Shown one piece after another: positions 22,765 through 33,443 of a stretch of DNA of 64,000 nt; positions within the stretch are counted from its first letter, which is position 1; each line of letters starts with the position of its first letter. Below the pieces are notes generated by a model. It saw only the letters and a program-made list of their open reading frames with translations, searched no databases and had not been told where the DNA came from. This DNA is from Bicyclus anynana (taxonomy: Eukaryota; Arthropoda; Insecta; Lepidoptera; Nymphalidae). The DNA lies in contig NC_069104.1 in NCBI RefSeq assembly GCF_947172395.1, forward strand, positions 3,561,355-3,625,354, written 5' to 3'. A program made the translations under genes and the position numbers.

Positions 22765-23084
22765 AAGTTTTTTTTTTTATTGTTTACAAGTTAGCCCTTG
22801 GCTACAATCTCACTTGATTGTAAGTGACGATGCAATCTAAGATGAAATCGGGCGAACTTGTTAACAGGAGGACGAAATTCCACACCCCTTTCAGTTTCTA
22901 TACGATATTGTACCGGAACGCTAAATCGCTTGGCGGTACGTCTTTGCCGGTAGGGTGGTAACTAGCTACGGCCAAAGCCAGACCTGGACCAATTAAGAAA
23001 GCTTCAATCGGCCCATTCGGGAATCAAACCCAGGACCTCCGTCTTGTAACCACCGTGCATACCACTGTGCTATGGAGGCTGTCG
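22765..23084 (-). mobile_element. SINE-B, near full length
   Basis: Inverted SINE-B from the T-rich tail (TTGTTTACAAGTTAGCCC) to the head (CCACTGTGCTATGGAGGC). The B box is GGTTTGATTCCCG, one change from consensus. Confidence 0.85.
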
Positions 23085-24186
23085 ATTTTTGTGAGGCGCA
23101 GCCGAATTGCCGACAGCACTAGTGCTTCAATGGCTAATTACGTGCAGTGACATACAATACTTTTTCTACGACTATGACAAACAAAAATAAAAAAATAACA
23201 AAACTTTGTAAATAATATACTTACTGGATGCTCGGGATGTATGATGTATTTCCCATAACTTCAAAGTATGGCGGAATTGCAGGCAGCATTTTTGCCACCA
23301 TTCCACGTGGGCATGATTTGTATGATTATTCGTATTGGAATAAGTTAGCTTAAGTTCCTTATTGTATTCTTTCTCAATAAAAGACAGCAAATTCCGTGCC
23401 AGGCCACGCGCAGTGTGGGGTTCCGTGGATTAAATTAGCACTTTAAATCCTTATTTAATTCACAAAAATACTGATAACGAAATCCCACACATTGGGATGA
23501 GATATATTTTTTTTTACCATTTTATAGACCTAAGTAATATACACAATATAGTTTTAATAGACTCTGAGTTGTCTGACTGACAACTTTATCTTTTTACGAG
23601 CAACAAACTAGTACGAAAAATTCATCCCTACTCTACATGTAGGAGAGGTACTCTAAAAATATTTTTCATGATTTTATTTTATTACTTTATTGACATTTTT
23701 AATGTACATGCTCATGCTAATTTACAGATTACTAGTAGTAACAGTCTCTGCGCTAAACTGCGGACGGAAGGACGGACAGACTGACGGGCAGAGCGAAACT
23801 ATAAGGGTTTCGTGTGAACTACGGAACCCTCAAAATATTACATATTTTTTATATTCAATTTTGAAATTACTATCACGTTCTTAGATTACATTCCCCGCGA
23901 TGTTGAACTAAGAAAGACAGGAGATTTCTATTAGATTTTCACAGAACAACAAATTTCAGGAACAAACTCATTCCCTAGAAGGTTCTACGCAATTCGCCTT
24001 TGCCGAGATATCTAACTACCGCGAATGCTGCTTCATAATAACTTTGTGGAAAATTGAACTTTCTTGGAACTACAGGATTTTTCTAAGGTTTCCTTGCGCT
24101 TTAATTTATATTTTACTAGCAGAAGCCACGCGGTTTAGCGTAGGTACTTACCATTCCCTTGAAAAATCGAGTTTAAAATATAGCCT
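23085..24186. other. no recognised gene
   Basis: The open frames 23172-23390, 23690-23884 and 24044-24325 are unsupported. A Tn-like end GGACGGACAGACTGACGGGC near 23765 belongs to a dispersed repeat common in insects (GACAGACAGAC type). Confidence 0.35.
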
Positions 24187-24450
24187 ATCATCATCAACCC
24201 ATATTCGGCTCACTGCTGAGATCGAGTCTTTTCTCAGAATGAGAGGGTTTAGGTCAATAGCCAATGAATTAAGAAAATTCTTTAGTATGCAGGTTTCCTC
24301 ACTATGTTTTTCCTTCACCGTTTGAGACACGTGATATTTAATTTCTTATAATACACACAACTGAAAAGTTGAACGAGCATTCCGGACCAGATTCGAACCC
24401 ACACCCTCCCGAATCGGAGGCAGAGGTCATATCCACTGGGCTATCATAAC
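24187..24450 (-). mobile_element. SINE-A, full length with internal deletion
   Basis: Inverted SINE-A with head B box GGTTCGAATCTGG and A-box CCCAGTGGATATGACC in reverse complement. A piece of the middle (the CCACGCTGGCCC block) is deleted. Confidence 0.8.
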
Positions 24451-24451
24451 C

Positions 24452-24700
24452 AACGCAGGGGCGTGCACTTCATAGAGGCATAAACAAAATGCATACCCTG
24501 AGGATTCATTGGAGGAGGAATTTTCCATTTTGTAACATTTGTATGTTAGTTTGCACTGGTAGAACGTCTACAGAGTCAATTTAAAAAAATATTACACAAT
24601 CAATGAAAGGTTCATTATCAGCGAGTAACACTGGCTATGCTTTACCCCCGTGTTGCCATGGAAACAGGAATTTTGCGAGTTAAACGTCCAGGCGCCCGGT
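24452..24700 (-). repeat. dispersed repeat M3 joined to an M1-like block
   Basis: GCGTGCACTTCATAGAGGCA and ATACCCTGAGGATTCATT are M3 inverted; further on CGTGTTGCCATGGAAACAGG resembles M1. The same two modules are neighbours at 14428-14740, so they may be one element. Confidence 0.45.
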
Positions 24701-24811
24701 AGATAATAAAAGAGGAACATTATGATTTGTTTTGAAAGCTCATGTAGAAAATTTCATTCATCCAAAAATTCATAGTAAAATTTCACAACCAAGGATGGAT
24801 AAATAAGTACT

Positions 24812-25112
24812 TTTTTATACTTTACAAGTTAGCCATTGACTGTCCTTAAATGATGATGTAATCTAAGATGTAAGCGAGATGGGATCATTTGTTAAGCGTA
24901 GGATGAAAATCCACACCCATTTCGGTTTCTACACGACATCGTACCGGAACGCTAAATCACTTGGCGGTACGTCTTTGTCGGTAGGGTGGTAACTAACCAC
25001 GGTTAAAGCCTCCCACCAGCCTTACCTGGACCAATTACCTCAATCGGCCCAGCCAGGTATCAAACCCAGTACCTCCGTCTTGTAATTCCACCGCGTGCAT
25101 ACCACTGCCACA
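24812..25112 (-). mobile_element. SINE-B, near full length
   Basis: Inverted SINE-B: TTTACAAGTTAGCCATTGAC, GTACCGGAACGCTAAATCAC, and a degraded B box GGTTTGATACCTGG at the head side. Confidence 0.8.
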
Positions 25113-25370
25113 CACCCGTGCCTCGGAGAGCACGGAGCATGTAAAGCCCTGTTCATTGACCCGTTTAGTGTAGTGAACACTTATAACGGTACAAACATTT
25201 CGCAAAGATTGCTAGAAAAACGTCTTACAAGGCCCGTCGACCTCAGGCATGTTATGCCTCACGTGCCTGCAATTTTACCAGCAACTTTACCTAGAACTAC
25301 ATTTCTACAATATGGTAGCTGGCTGATATTAAATTTAATATAAACATTATTAATTTCGTATTTCGTGGAA

Positions 25371-25760
25371 TCATCATCATCATCATATCAGCCGATGGAC
25401 GTCCACTGCAGGACATAGGCCTTTTGTAGGGACTTCCAAACATCACGATACTGAGCCACCTGCATCCAGCGAATCCCTGCGACTCGCTTGATGTCGTCAG
25501 TCCACCTGGTGGGGGGTCGGCCAACACTGCGCTTAGTATTACGGGGTCGCCATTCCAGCACTTTGGGACCCCAACGTACATCAGCTCTTCGAACTATGTG
25601 CCCCGCCTATTGCCACTTCAGCTTCGCAACTCGTTGAGCTATGTCGGTGACTTTGGTTCTACTGCGGGTCTCCTCATTTCTGATTCGATCACGCAGAGAT
25701 ACTCCTAACATAGCTCGTTCTATCGCCCGCTGTGTGACTCTGAGCCTTCTTATGAGGCCC
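25371..25760 (-). mobile_element. RTE-clade LINE, 5'-truncated 3' end
   Basis: The reverse complement gives the RTE ORF end, with ERAMLGVSLRDRIRNEE-like sequence at the 5' side and the GRPPTRWTDDI and SRWMQVAQYRDVWKSLQKA-type blocks near the stop, then GATGATGATGAT. Very similar to 8213-8600 and 53465-53785, so the copies are young. Confidence 0.85.
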
Positions 25761-26036
25761 ATGGAATTCCATTCCATTCATGGAATAAGGGTCCAAAATA
25801 TATCGATATTATTTAATAAAAGTTAAGGATTTTATAGAAAATTTAATTTAAAAATTATGTATTTTTTAATCTTTCCAAACGTCGAAAACGTCGTCTGCCA
25901 ACCATTTTGTGACGTCACAATGTTAGTTGATGTCACTAAAGGAATAAACGTCAACCAAATTAACAACTATAACAATTTTGTCAAACAAAAAGCCGTTTGG
26001 CGGGCTTACGTGACGTCATGAAACAGATGGCCGGAA

Positions 26037-26253
26037 ACAGGCTTCGGCCGTGGCTAGTTACCGCCCTACCGACAAAGACGTACCGCCAAGCGATTTAGCG
26101 TTCCGGTACGATGTCGTGTAGAAACCGAAAGGAGTGTGGATTTTCATCCTCCTCCTATCAAGTTAGCCCGCTTCCATCTTATATTACATCATCACTTTCC
26201 ATCAGGTGAGATTGTCAAGGGCTAACTTGTAAAGAATAAAAAAAAAAAAAATA
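26037..26253 (+). mobile_element. SINE-B, 5'-truncated
   Basis: It starts ACAGGCTTCGGCCGTGGCTA and ends GGGCTAACTTGTAAAGAATA with an A tail. The head is missing. Confidence 0.8.
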
Positions 26254-26725
26254 CTACTGTACTGAAAAAAATAACATACAGCTGGAATACCTTCAGAAAT
26301 ATTGCAATATTGCAACTTTGTAGGTAACATAAGTATCAAAGTTGCGAGGCTTCTTTGACATTTCTATTGAAAATAAATTTTCCAACTCTATAAGTAGGTA
26401 TTCCTGTGAGATTTCCTGTACAAGTTTTCCACGACACCGGCTGTTATTGCTTCGTATCTGGCGCTTTTCTGCTTCGTATAATACAAAGATTTCCTATTTC
26501 AAGAAGATAATTAATAATAATAGTAGTAGAGCAGTGGACCATTAAGGCTAGGATGATTGATAATGAAGCTTGGCATATAAATGCACTTTTTTTACTAACT
26601 TTTAACGGTTTGATTTTAAAATTCTTACATCCCAAGTTGACACATGACTACTTGTAGGTTTTCAGGATTTTATAAATATGAGACAATATTTTCGATGTTT
26701 ACTATTTACTATCAAAGATTGATAC

Positions 26726-27020
26726 TTATATAATGATTTATTTATTTTGCTATCATCCGCGAAAAGTCGACGAACCCATGCGACAACTTCACCCAGGTCC
26801 GACAAAATACTCTCTACGTACGTTTCACTCCGAAACCGGAGCATCCTCAGGAGATGTTGACTCTACAACTTTGCAATTGCACGTTGTAGAGTCTTGGTGG
26901 TGGTGGGTGACGTTGTCGCATGGGTTCGTCGACTTTTCGCGGATGATAGCAAAATAAATAAATCATTATATAATCATGATGAACTTCCGCAAAGTAACGC
27001 CTGCTTCTATCCAATATTTA
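26726..27020 (-). mobile_element. Penelope-like terminal element with ribozyme, copy 2
   Basis: A 295-bp element between perfect 12-bp direct repeats AAAGATTGATAC (26714-26725 and 27021-27032). It has the same plan as copy 1: two inverted 60-base arms (ATGATTTATTTATTTTGCTA ... inverted), a loop with the ribozyme motif, and the tail GCAAAGTAACGCCTGCTTC. The loop differs from copy 1 by a GGTGGTGGTGGG insertion. Confidence 0.65.
26802..26860 (-). ncRNA. type I hammerhead ribozyme motif, copy 2
   Basis: Minus strand: CTGAGGA (26850-26844), stem II GCTCCG / CGGAGT closed by GTTT, GAAA (26826-26823), stem III AC/GT with loop GTAC, cleavage expected after the A at 26815. Compared with copy 1 a U-G pair in stem II is a U-A pair here, so pairing is kept. 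Confidence 0.65.
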
Positions 27021-27032
27021 AAAGATTGATAC

Positions 27033-27800
27033 GTTTTAATTTGAAAAATCCAATAAGATTTACCGAAGTTCGTGGTTTTACAGTAACATAACCTACATCT
27101 ACATATTTCGGTAGATTTCTCAAACATTGACCTTAATTTCTAAATTGTTCAAATTCGACATTCCGGGTAATTTAATCAAAATTCCTAAACGGCATGCGCG
27201 ATTCGAGGGATGCAAACGGAAGTTCTAGGAAAATACTAAAGGTGTGTATGGTTATTACGTGCCTTATTGGCATTCAATTCATGGTATTCATTTAGCACGA
27301 TACCAAGTAGTCATGAGCAAAAAGCCTTAACATCCAGAGACATACCCAGAGAGAGAGCCCACTAAACTGTCGTCGGTCACACACTCACACGCACACATTC
27401 ACGCACACACACTCAATCTTTCAGACAGGAATTTCAACGGGAATATTAAAAAAATGTGTTATAGACTTTAAGGCTTCAATAGCTACGAGTATGTGTGAGT
27501 CCTTAAGTTAGATCTCCATATATTATTGCCCTCTTCATCCAATCCTAGGACATTATTTACAGTTAATTACATAAAGATAGTGTGGTCATATCATTTATAA
27601 AAGACCCATCATCATCATCACTGTTAGGACCCTCGTCCTATAAGAGAAGCTAAACACTGGCTCATCTCTACACTGGTAAGGCAAGCAGACCGCGCACGAC
27701 CAATCAGGTCGAACGCCGGTGACTCATTGCCCCCACTACTGTACATGAGATAGTCTATGTAGTATTGTAGGTATCTATTTAGTATACACAAACACTACAA
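27033..27800. other. no recognised gene; CA-rich patch
   Basis: The patch 27370-27415 is CA-rich (ACACACTCACACGCACACAT). At 27600-27760 a segment with TCATCATCATCACTG and GGTAAGGCAAGCAGACCGCG looks like a decayed repeat. No gene seen. Confidence 0.4.
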
Positions 27801-27845
27801 TCACCATCATCATCAATAACAGCCGATGGAAGTCCACTGCAGGCT
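27801..27845 (-). mobile_element. RTE tail fragment
   Basis: TCACCATCATCATCAATAAC then AGCCGATGGAAGTCCACTGC: the last 45 bp of an RTE copy. Confidence 0.6.
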
Positions 27846-28149
27846 CAAACCAATTATTGTATAGGACCTGCCTCGCTAGACGTTACTTTTCTGTCAAAGT
27901 ATATGATCAACGATCTAATGCGATTATAAAAACTGTCTTTATAGTATCGATGTTAAGTAGTTGTAATCGTGTTCGTCGGTTAAAAAGCTCCGTAAAATAC
28001 CTTTTTGTGTAATTGAATTGTGTAAAAAACGGGCAAAATCTTCTAGTTTAGTATAATATATATACCAAATCTAAGCTCGTTTTCTTCAGAAAATGACAGA
28101 TAATTTTGTTCGTGACCATGAGTGCGATACAGGTCCTTCTATAATTGGT

Positions 28150-28432
28150 CTGAGACTGCAGGACATTGGCCTCTTGCATAGACTTGCAAACGAAACGGTC
28201 TCGATCCGCCAGCAACCAGCGGCTCCTTGCAACCCGCTTGATATCCTCGGTCCACCTAGGGGGGACATTGTGTTTTCAGGTACGAGGTCGCCATTCCAGA
28301 AACTTGGGACCACTATGTCCATCGCCTATTCGAACTATATGCTCTGCCCATTGCTACTTCAGTTTTGCGGCTCGCTGATCTATATCAGTGACTTTTCTTC
28401 TACGGATCTCCTCATTTCTGATTCGATTTCGG
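28150..28432 (-). mobile_element. RTE-clade LINE 3' end, older copy
   Basis: It follows the RTE order inverted (GCAGGACATTGGCCTCTTGC ... TCCACCTAGGGGGGACATT ... TCCTCATTTCTGATTCGAT) but differs throughout from the young copies, so it is an older subfamily. The GAT tail is missing. Overlapping open frames on the plus strand are antisense artefacts. Confidence 0.75.
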
Positions 28433-29635
28433 AAAAAAACTCACACCCTGAAAATACACGTATATTAAAGTAGTCTTTGTAATTAAAGTCGTATTTTTGG
28501 TCCGATGTGATTACAATGTATTCATTCTACTGCGCCTGAAGCTTCTCTAAACCATATTTCTCCCAAAATATAACCAATTTATCTTACTGCGATATGATTG
28601 AGACCCAAGACACCTTTGAGACTATTAGTATTTGTCTGTCGCGTGCACCATCCATTTTCCAAATACTTCTTAAGGCGTGGGTTACACAGATACAAAGAAA
28701 CGCAGCGGTGTTTATACGAATATGTATGCCTGAAAGCAATTACTCTCAAAGCTATAGGATATAATGTTTTAAAAAAGGCTCTGGAGAACGTAGTGTTCTG
28801 AAATAACACATTGCATTGTTATGTCAAGACCTGTGATTAGTTCAAATAAAATCGTCAAAAATCTCAACAAAAAACTTGCATACGTCATAAATACTGTCTA
28901 TTTAACATGATTTGTTAAAGCAATATATTTTAAAATGTAATAAATATGTAATGTAAGTTCCTAAAAGTGTAAACGTAATTTAATTGTCAAATGTTCTGTT
29001 TAGTACCAGTATTCATTGAAATAATGCTAGTGGGTGTAGTAAATAATTATATTGAAGTATATTCACTCAATGCGTTTTATCTGTTATAGCCGCAGCTGCC
29101 GCCACACATTGTGTACACTAGCTTTAATGCTATCTTATGTCCGAGTCATTTCATCTTGGAATGCGATAAATCCGTACGTTACAAACTTGTTCTATGATTT
29201 TAGATTGTTTACATTGACGTCATAGTTCTATTTCGGTGGCGTTGGTTTATTTAAGACCTCCAGTTAACAAAATGTATATAAGTAAGCTTATTTTTAGCCG
29301 ATTTACGTCGCTATTTCCGTCAGTACATCCCTGATTGATCTCGCATATTTTTATTGGCTAATATATTATGTAAATAGACCATACGTCTTGGTCTTGTTAG
29401 AATTTTCACATGATGTAATATATGGTTTACATCTGTCTATGTCAAAACAAAGCTATCATCATTTTTACTTGCACGGGACTTTTCTATATGTGGCGCTTTA
29501 GAGACAGATCATTCTTACATCATATATAATTTAATACATAATTTACTTATTATAGTGTTAATGATTATATTAATGATAAAAAAAGCTTGGTGTTAAACTG
29601 TATTATACGACTGTATGCTGAGTTTTAAATAAGTT
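28433..29635. other. no recognised gene
   Basis: The open frames 28579-28809 (minus) and 28598-28801 (plus) overlap each other and are unsupported. AT-rich, no repeat matched. Confidence 0.35.
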
Positions 29636-29639
29636 CGTA

Positions 29640-29850
29640 AAATGGTGGTAAACAAAAAAATAAACCTTGGCTGAGTTTGTTGTGGGCTCTTCTCGGGCCA
29701 AGGCGCATTTTGAGCCCTACGAAACTTTAATTTTAACTTTTCGACTATTATTACCACCATTAGATTAAAATAAATTATGACACAATCCTTACCTTTCAAA
29801 AGTGCTTGTAAACTAAGCCTAATTGAAATAAATGAATTTTGAATTTTGAC
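29640..29850 (+). mobile_element. LINE 3' end related to the jockey-like family
   Basis: GAGTTTGTTGTGGGCTCTTC and, near the end, AAAAGTGCTTGTAAACTAAG followed by AATAAATGAATTTTGAATTT match the 3' part of the family at 1927-2143, but the upstream part differs: a second subfamily. Confidence 0.55.
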
Positions 29851-29905
29851 TCGTAATATTTGCCTTTTAGTCTTCTACAGTCTGAGCCCAGTGGATATGA
29901 CCTCT

Positions 29906-30172
29906 GTCACTGACAGTCCTCTGTACAGAGCCTGCATGGAGGAAAACGAAACTACGCTATGCTCCGTTGCAGAGGCATAACGAGCAACCTGCATTGGTTC
30001 CTCAGCGACTCTTCATGAGGCTATCGGCGGCCTTGGGGACCAGCTAAGTTTTTGGAGCGAGTTCGGCTGGATGGAGTGAATCCAGCGGGAACCTACACCG
30101 AAGGACCCATGTACAACGGTCATACATAGCCAAGTGTGGAAACGGCCCAGAAGAAGAAGAAGATGACCTCTA
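29906..30172 (+). mobile_element. LINE-derived insert with GAA tail
   Basis: 267 bp flanked by the 9-bp direct repeat ATGACCTCT (29897-29905 and 30173-30181). It ends AAGAAGAAGAAG and contains TGGTTCCTCAGCGACTCTTC. The A-rich repeated tail and the target duplication mark it as a 5'-truncated retroposon; the family is not recognised. Confidence 0.65.
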
Positions 30173-30226
30173 CCTTCGATTAGGAAGGCATAGGTCCGAA
30201 TCTAGTCCAGGGTATGCACCTCCAAC

Positions 30227-30545
30227 TTTTTTTTTTATTATTTACAAGTGACTTGACTACAATCTCACTTGATGGTAAGTGATGATGCAGTCTAAGATAG
30301 AAGCGGACTAACTTGTTAGAAGGAGGATACAAATCCACACCCCTTTTTGGTTTCTACACGACATCGTACCGGAACGCTAAATCGCTTGGCGGTACGTCTT
30401 TATCAGTAGGGTTGTAACTAGCCACGGCCGAAGCCACCACCAGCCAGCCAGACTTGGACCAATTAAGAAAATCTGAATCGGCCTAGCCGGGGACCGAACC
30501 CAGGACCTCCTTATTGTAATACCACTGCGCCACGGAGGCCGTCAA
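30227..30545 (-). mobile_element. SINE-B, full length, nested in SINE-A
   Basis: Inverted SINE-B from its T-rich tail through CGGTACGTCTTTATCAGTAG to the head with ACTGCGCCACGGAGGCCGTC. It is inserted in the CTCCAACTTTTCAG segment of SINE-A. Confidence 0.85.
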
Positions 30546-30855
30546 ACTTTTGTAATATAACGTCTTAACTTTTCAGTTGTGTGCATTTTAAGAAATTAAA
30601 AATCACGTGTCTCAAACGGTGAAGGAAAAAACATCTCTATCACATAAAGTAGGTAGAATTATGATAGAACAGTGGCGTATAAATTGGGATTAACAAGAAA
30701 ATGGCTGCATTTCACTGAGATTTCTCCAGTTTCCGGCAATGTCGCAGCTGACGCGTGACGGAAATTGTTCGCGCTACCAATTTCTACCTACCCACTGGAT
30801 TTATTGAACTACCAAACGCTGTGCGCTGCAGCATAGTTATATTTACAATATGGAA

Positions 30856-31023
30856 CTAGCGGACGCCCGCGACTTCGTCCGCGTGGAATTCAGTTTTTCA
30901 CAAATCTCGTGGGAATCATGGATTATTCCGGGTTGAAAAGTAGACAAAAATCGCTACAGTAATAGCGGCGTTAAAGAGTTACGAACAACCATACAAACTT
31001 TCGCGTTTGTAATATTAGTAGGA
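30856..31023 (-). mobile_element. Hel-2, internally deleted
   Basis: The ends ACTAGCGGACGCCCGCGAC and TTGTAATATTAGTAGGA|T are intact, but one of the two internal blocks is gone, leaving 168 bp. Confidence 0.7.
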
Positions 31024-31035
31024 TAGGATTATGAA

Positions 31036-31560
31036 ACTAGCAAAGACTGCGACTTCGTCCACGTGGTAATCGATTTAAATTTTCATCCCCTATTACACCC
31101 CCTCCTAATTTTATTTTCGCATGTGTCATGTAAGTATAATAAATAGTCCACTAAAACATGAATAATTTATATCAATAAAAACTTCAACCCCTTTTAACTA
31201 TGTAAGGAAGAATTTTGAATAATTTTAAATGACATTATTTTTAATATTTTTTTAGAAGTAGTTATACCATTTTTTATAACTGTAACTCTAAAAATTAAGG
31301 ACTTTCCATACAAACTCTCAACACCTTCACTCATTGTAAAACTAATCGCGATAAAAAGTATTTTAAAACTTTCTTCGTATTATGGTCTCAAATCGTCCTA
31401 AGTTTGATTCAAATTCATTCAGTAGTTTCAGCGTGATGCCCGGTCAACAAAAACATGGACAGACAGACACACAAAAAATAAAAAAGTAAATATTTTTGGC
31501 GTACTTCTCGATTACATACTGCCCTTCTACAGTTTTACAGTTCTAATTTAAGTGTAGATA
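31036..31560 (-). mobile_element. Helitron-like element, other family
   Basis: It begins ACTAGCAAAGACTGCGACTT and CGTCCACGTGG, and ends after ATGGACAGACAGACACACAA and TTTTGGCGTACTTCTCG. This layout (GCGACTTCGTCCACGTGG at one end, GACAGACAGAC at the other) is seen in long AT-rich nonautonomous elements of Lepidoptera. Confidence 0.45.
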
Positions 31561-31628
31561 GATAGCCGACGCCCGCGACTTCGTCCACGTGTAATTTCTA
31601 TTATTTGTATACATTTTGTAACCCAACC

Positions 31629-31683
31629 TCGAACCCAGGACCTCGACCTCACATTAGGCTAACCACTAAACTAACGAGGCAGT
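31629..31683 (-). mobile_element. SINE-C head fragment
   Basis: Reverse complement: CCTCGTTAGTTTAGTGGTTA ... GAGGTCCTGGGTTCGAGG, an A box and B box pair. Confidence 0.55.
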
Positions 31684-31864
31684 TAAATAAAGTAATATAA
31701 AACCTTGTAAAAAAGGAAAATAATAACCCTTGCGCGTTAAGCTTGCTTACTTAACCGTCGGCGGTATGGTCATGACCCAAAAATGTTGGCACTCACTCAA
31801 ACATGCAAACGTTGTGTATAAACACTGCAGCGGACGCTTCTATGGTACGAGGATGGAGTACGTT

Positions 31865-31935
31865 CTAGTATACACCACTGTTAGGTACACTTGCACTGAA
31901 TAGTTTATTGTTTTGGACGTAGTTCTTTGTGTTCG
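31865..31935 (+). repeat. 71-bp perfect direct repeat, left copy
   Basis: CTAGTATACACCACTGTTAG ... GTTCTTTGTGTTCG is identical to 32668-32738. Confidence 0.9.
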
Positions 31936-32195
31936 TAATGCATGGCCAGACATATCTTTTTTTTTGTTTTTTTTTTTTTTTATTTCAATATTATAATATA
32001 GTATTTATTTTATTGTTATTTATTATTTATGTAGTATATATTATATATTTTTTTGGTGTAATATATTATGTAATACATATGTAAATTTTAATATTATATT
32101 TACGTATATATTATATTATATGTATTTAATTATTTATATATATAATTACGTATAATGTATTGCACCTTCCCGCTCTTTTTTCGCAAGTTCTCTCG

Positions 32196-32335
32196 TCAGG
32201 GGTTGCCTGGTAGAGATTACTTTTAGTAATAAGGCCGCCTTTGCATACTAAGTTTAATTTATCTTTTTATTGTTTTAATTTATAATTATATTTTTGTGTG
32301 CAATAAAATATTTCTTCTTCTTCTTCTTATAATAT
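32196..32335 (+). mobile_element. LINE 3' end, family L-a
   Basis: GGGGTTGCCTGGTAGAGATT and TAATAAGGCCGCCTTTG, an AATAAA near the end, then TTCTTCTTCTTC repeats. Related to 1-150. The 200 bases before it are almost pure A/T. Confidence 0.6.
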
Positions 32336-32346
32336 TAAAACGTCAG

Positions 32347-32490
32347 GTTTTTTTTTATCCTTTACAAGCTAGCCCTTGACGACAATCTCACCTGCTGGTA
32401 AGTGCTGATGATGAAGATGGTAGCGGGCTAACTTGTTAGAGAGGAGGATGAAAATCCACACCCCTTTCGGTTTCTACACGGCATCGTACC
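32347..32490 (-). mobile_element. SINE-B 3' part
   Basis: TTTACAAGCTAGCCCTTGAC through GGTTTCTACACGGCATCGTA, then a junction with a MITE end (ACTCCCACTAGGCA, 32495-32530). Confidence 0.75.
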
Positions 32491-32494
32491 AGAA

Positions 32495-32530
32495 CATGGT
32501 CGTCACATTATGAAAACATTGAGAACTCCC
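32495..32530 (+). mobile_element. end fragment of the 39572 MITE
   Basis: ATGAAAACATTGAGAACTCC then CACTAGGCAC matches the right end of 39572-39745. Confidence 0.5.
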
Positions 32531-32667
32531 ACTAGGCACTCAGCTATATTCCAATGCATCCACGGCCCACACTCTAATATTTCGTACCGTACTTACATAT
32601 AAGAGCATTGATTGATAAACTTTCAGCGTCTAAAATGAGGTACGTCTAGCTATCGCTGGCTCTCTTC

Positions 32668-32738
32668 CTAGTATACACCACTGTTAGGTACACTTGCACT
32701 GAATAGTTTATTGTTTTGGACGTAGTTCTTTGTGTTCG
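32668..32738 (+). repeat. 71-bp perfect direct repeat, right copy
   Basis: Identical to 31865-31935; the flanks differ immediately outside. Confidence 0.9.
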
Positions 32739-33007
32739 AAGTAAAAAAGAATTCGTTACTGACTTTGCGAGCTTCTTTGTAGACTGCGTTTGAAGATAGA
32801 AGTGATAGTTACTGTTATATGCTGCTACTGGTGTAAATAATTACGTATGTGGCTTTAGATTATAAGGCACTTGGTTCAGGTCCTGGGACGGAATAAGTAA
32901 TATTATTTTTCTTTCAAGACATGCCTGTGTTAATCGCTTTTTCTGTTAAAGTAAGATTATTAATTCCAGTCAGTAAAATGACAAGTGAAACTGTCACTGA
33001 AAATTTT

Positions 33008-33053
33008 ACGTGAAGCTGAAGTGAGAATATTTTTCTCTTGGATGTAGTATATT
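33008..33053 (+). repeat. 46-bp flank duplication, left copy
   Basis: ACGTGAAGCTGAAGTGAGAA ... GTAGTATATT; partner at 33397-33443 with four differences. It lies directly left of a SINE-A. Confidence 0.75.
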
Positions 33054-33055
33054 CT

Positions 33056-33353
33056 CATTATCAACCCATATTCGGCTCACTGCTAAGCTCGAGTCTCCTT
33101 TCAAAATGAGAGGTGTGAGGTCAATAGTCCACCACGCTGGCCCAATGCGGATTGGCAGACTTCACACACGCAGAGAATTAAGGAAATTCAGGTTTTCTCA
33201 CGATGTTTTTCTTTCACCGTTTGAGACACGTGATATTTAATTTCTTAAAATGCACACAACTGAAAAGTTGGAGGTGTATGCCCCGGACCGGATTCGAACC
33301 AACATCCTCCGGAGTCGGAGGCAGAGGTCATATCTACTGGGCTATCACGGCTC
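33056..33353 (-). mobile_element. SINE-A, full length
   Basis: Inverted complete SINE-A; the head in reverse complement has the A box in AGCCCAGTAGATATGACC and B box GGTTCGAATCCGG. One deletion near the AGAGAATT block. Confidence 0.85.
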
Positions 33354-33396
33354 TCCTATGACGGCTCTCAATCGTACTATAGGTAGCTGTAATATC

Positions 33397-33443
33397 ACGT
33401 GAAGCTGATGTGAGAATATTCTTCTCTTGGATGCAGTCTATTA
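33397..33443 (+). repeat. 46-bp flank duplication, right copy
   Basis: ACGTGAAGCTGATGTGAGAA ... GCAGTCTATTA; see 33008-33053. Confidence 0.75.

Larger units (their letters stand above)
29882..30630 (+). mobile_element. SINE-A carrying two later insertions
   Basis: The head (CCCAGTGGATATGACCTCT, 29887-29905) is interrupted by a 267-bp insert. The SINE resumes at 30173 to about 30226, is interrupted again by a SINE-B, and resumes at about 30550 (ACTTTTCAGTTGTGTGCATT) until it stops at 30630. Confidence 0.75.

Noticed and set aside
22425..22817. 130-codon plus-strand open frame
   Set aside because: It runs across the hairpin element and into SINE-B; the ribozyme reading on the other strand explains the sequence better.
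27370..27415. CRISPR-like or satellite array
   Set aside because: Only CA-rich simple sequence; no spaced repeats anywhere in the window resemble CRISPR, and the DNA is eukaryotic.
31865..32738. LTR retrotransposon with 71-bp LTRs
   Set aside because: No TG...CA ends, no primer site or coding part between, and no target duplication seen.
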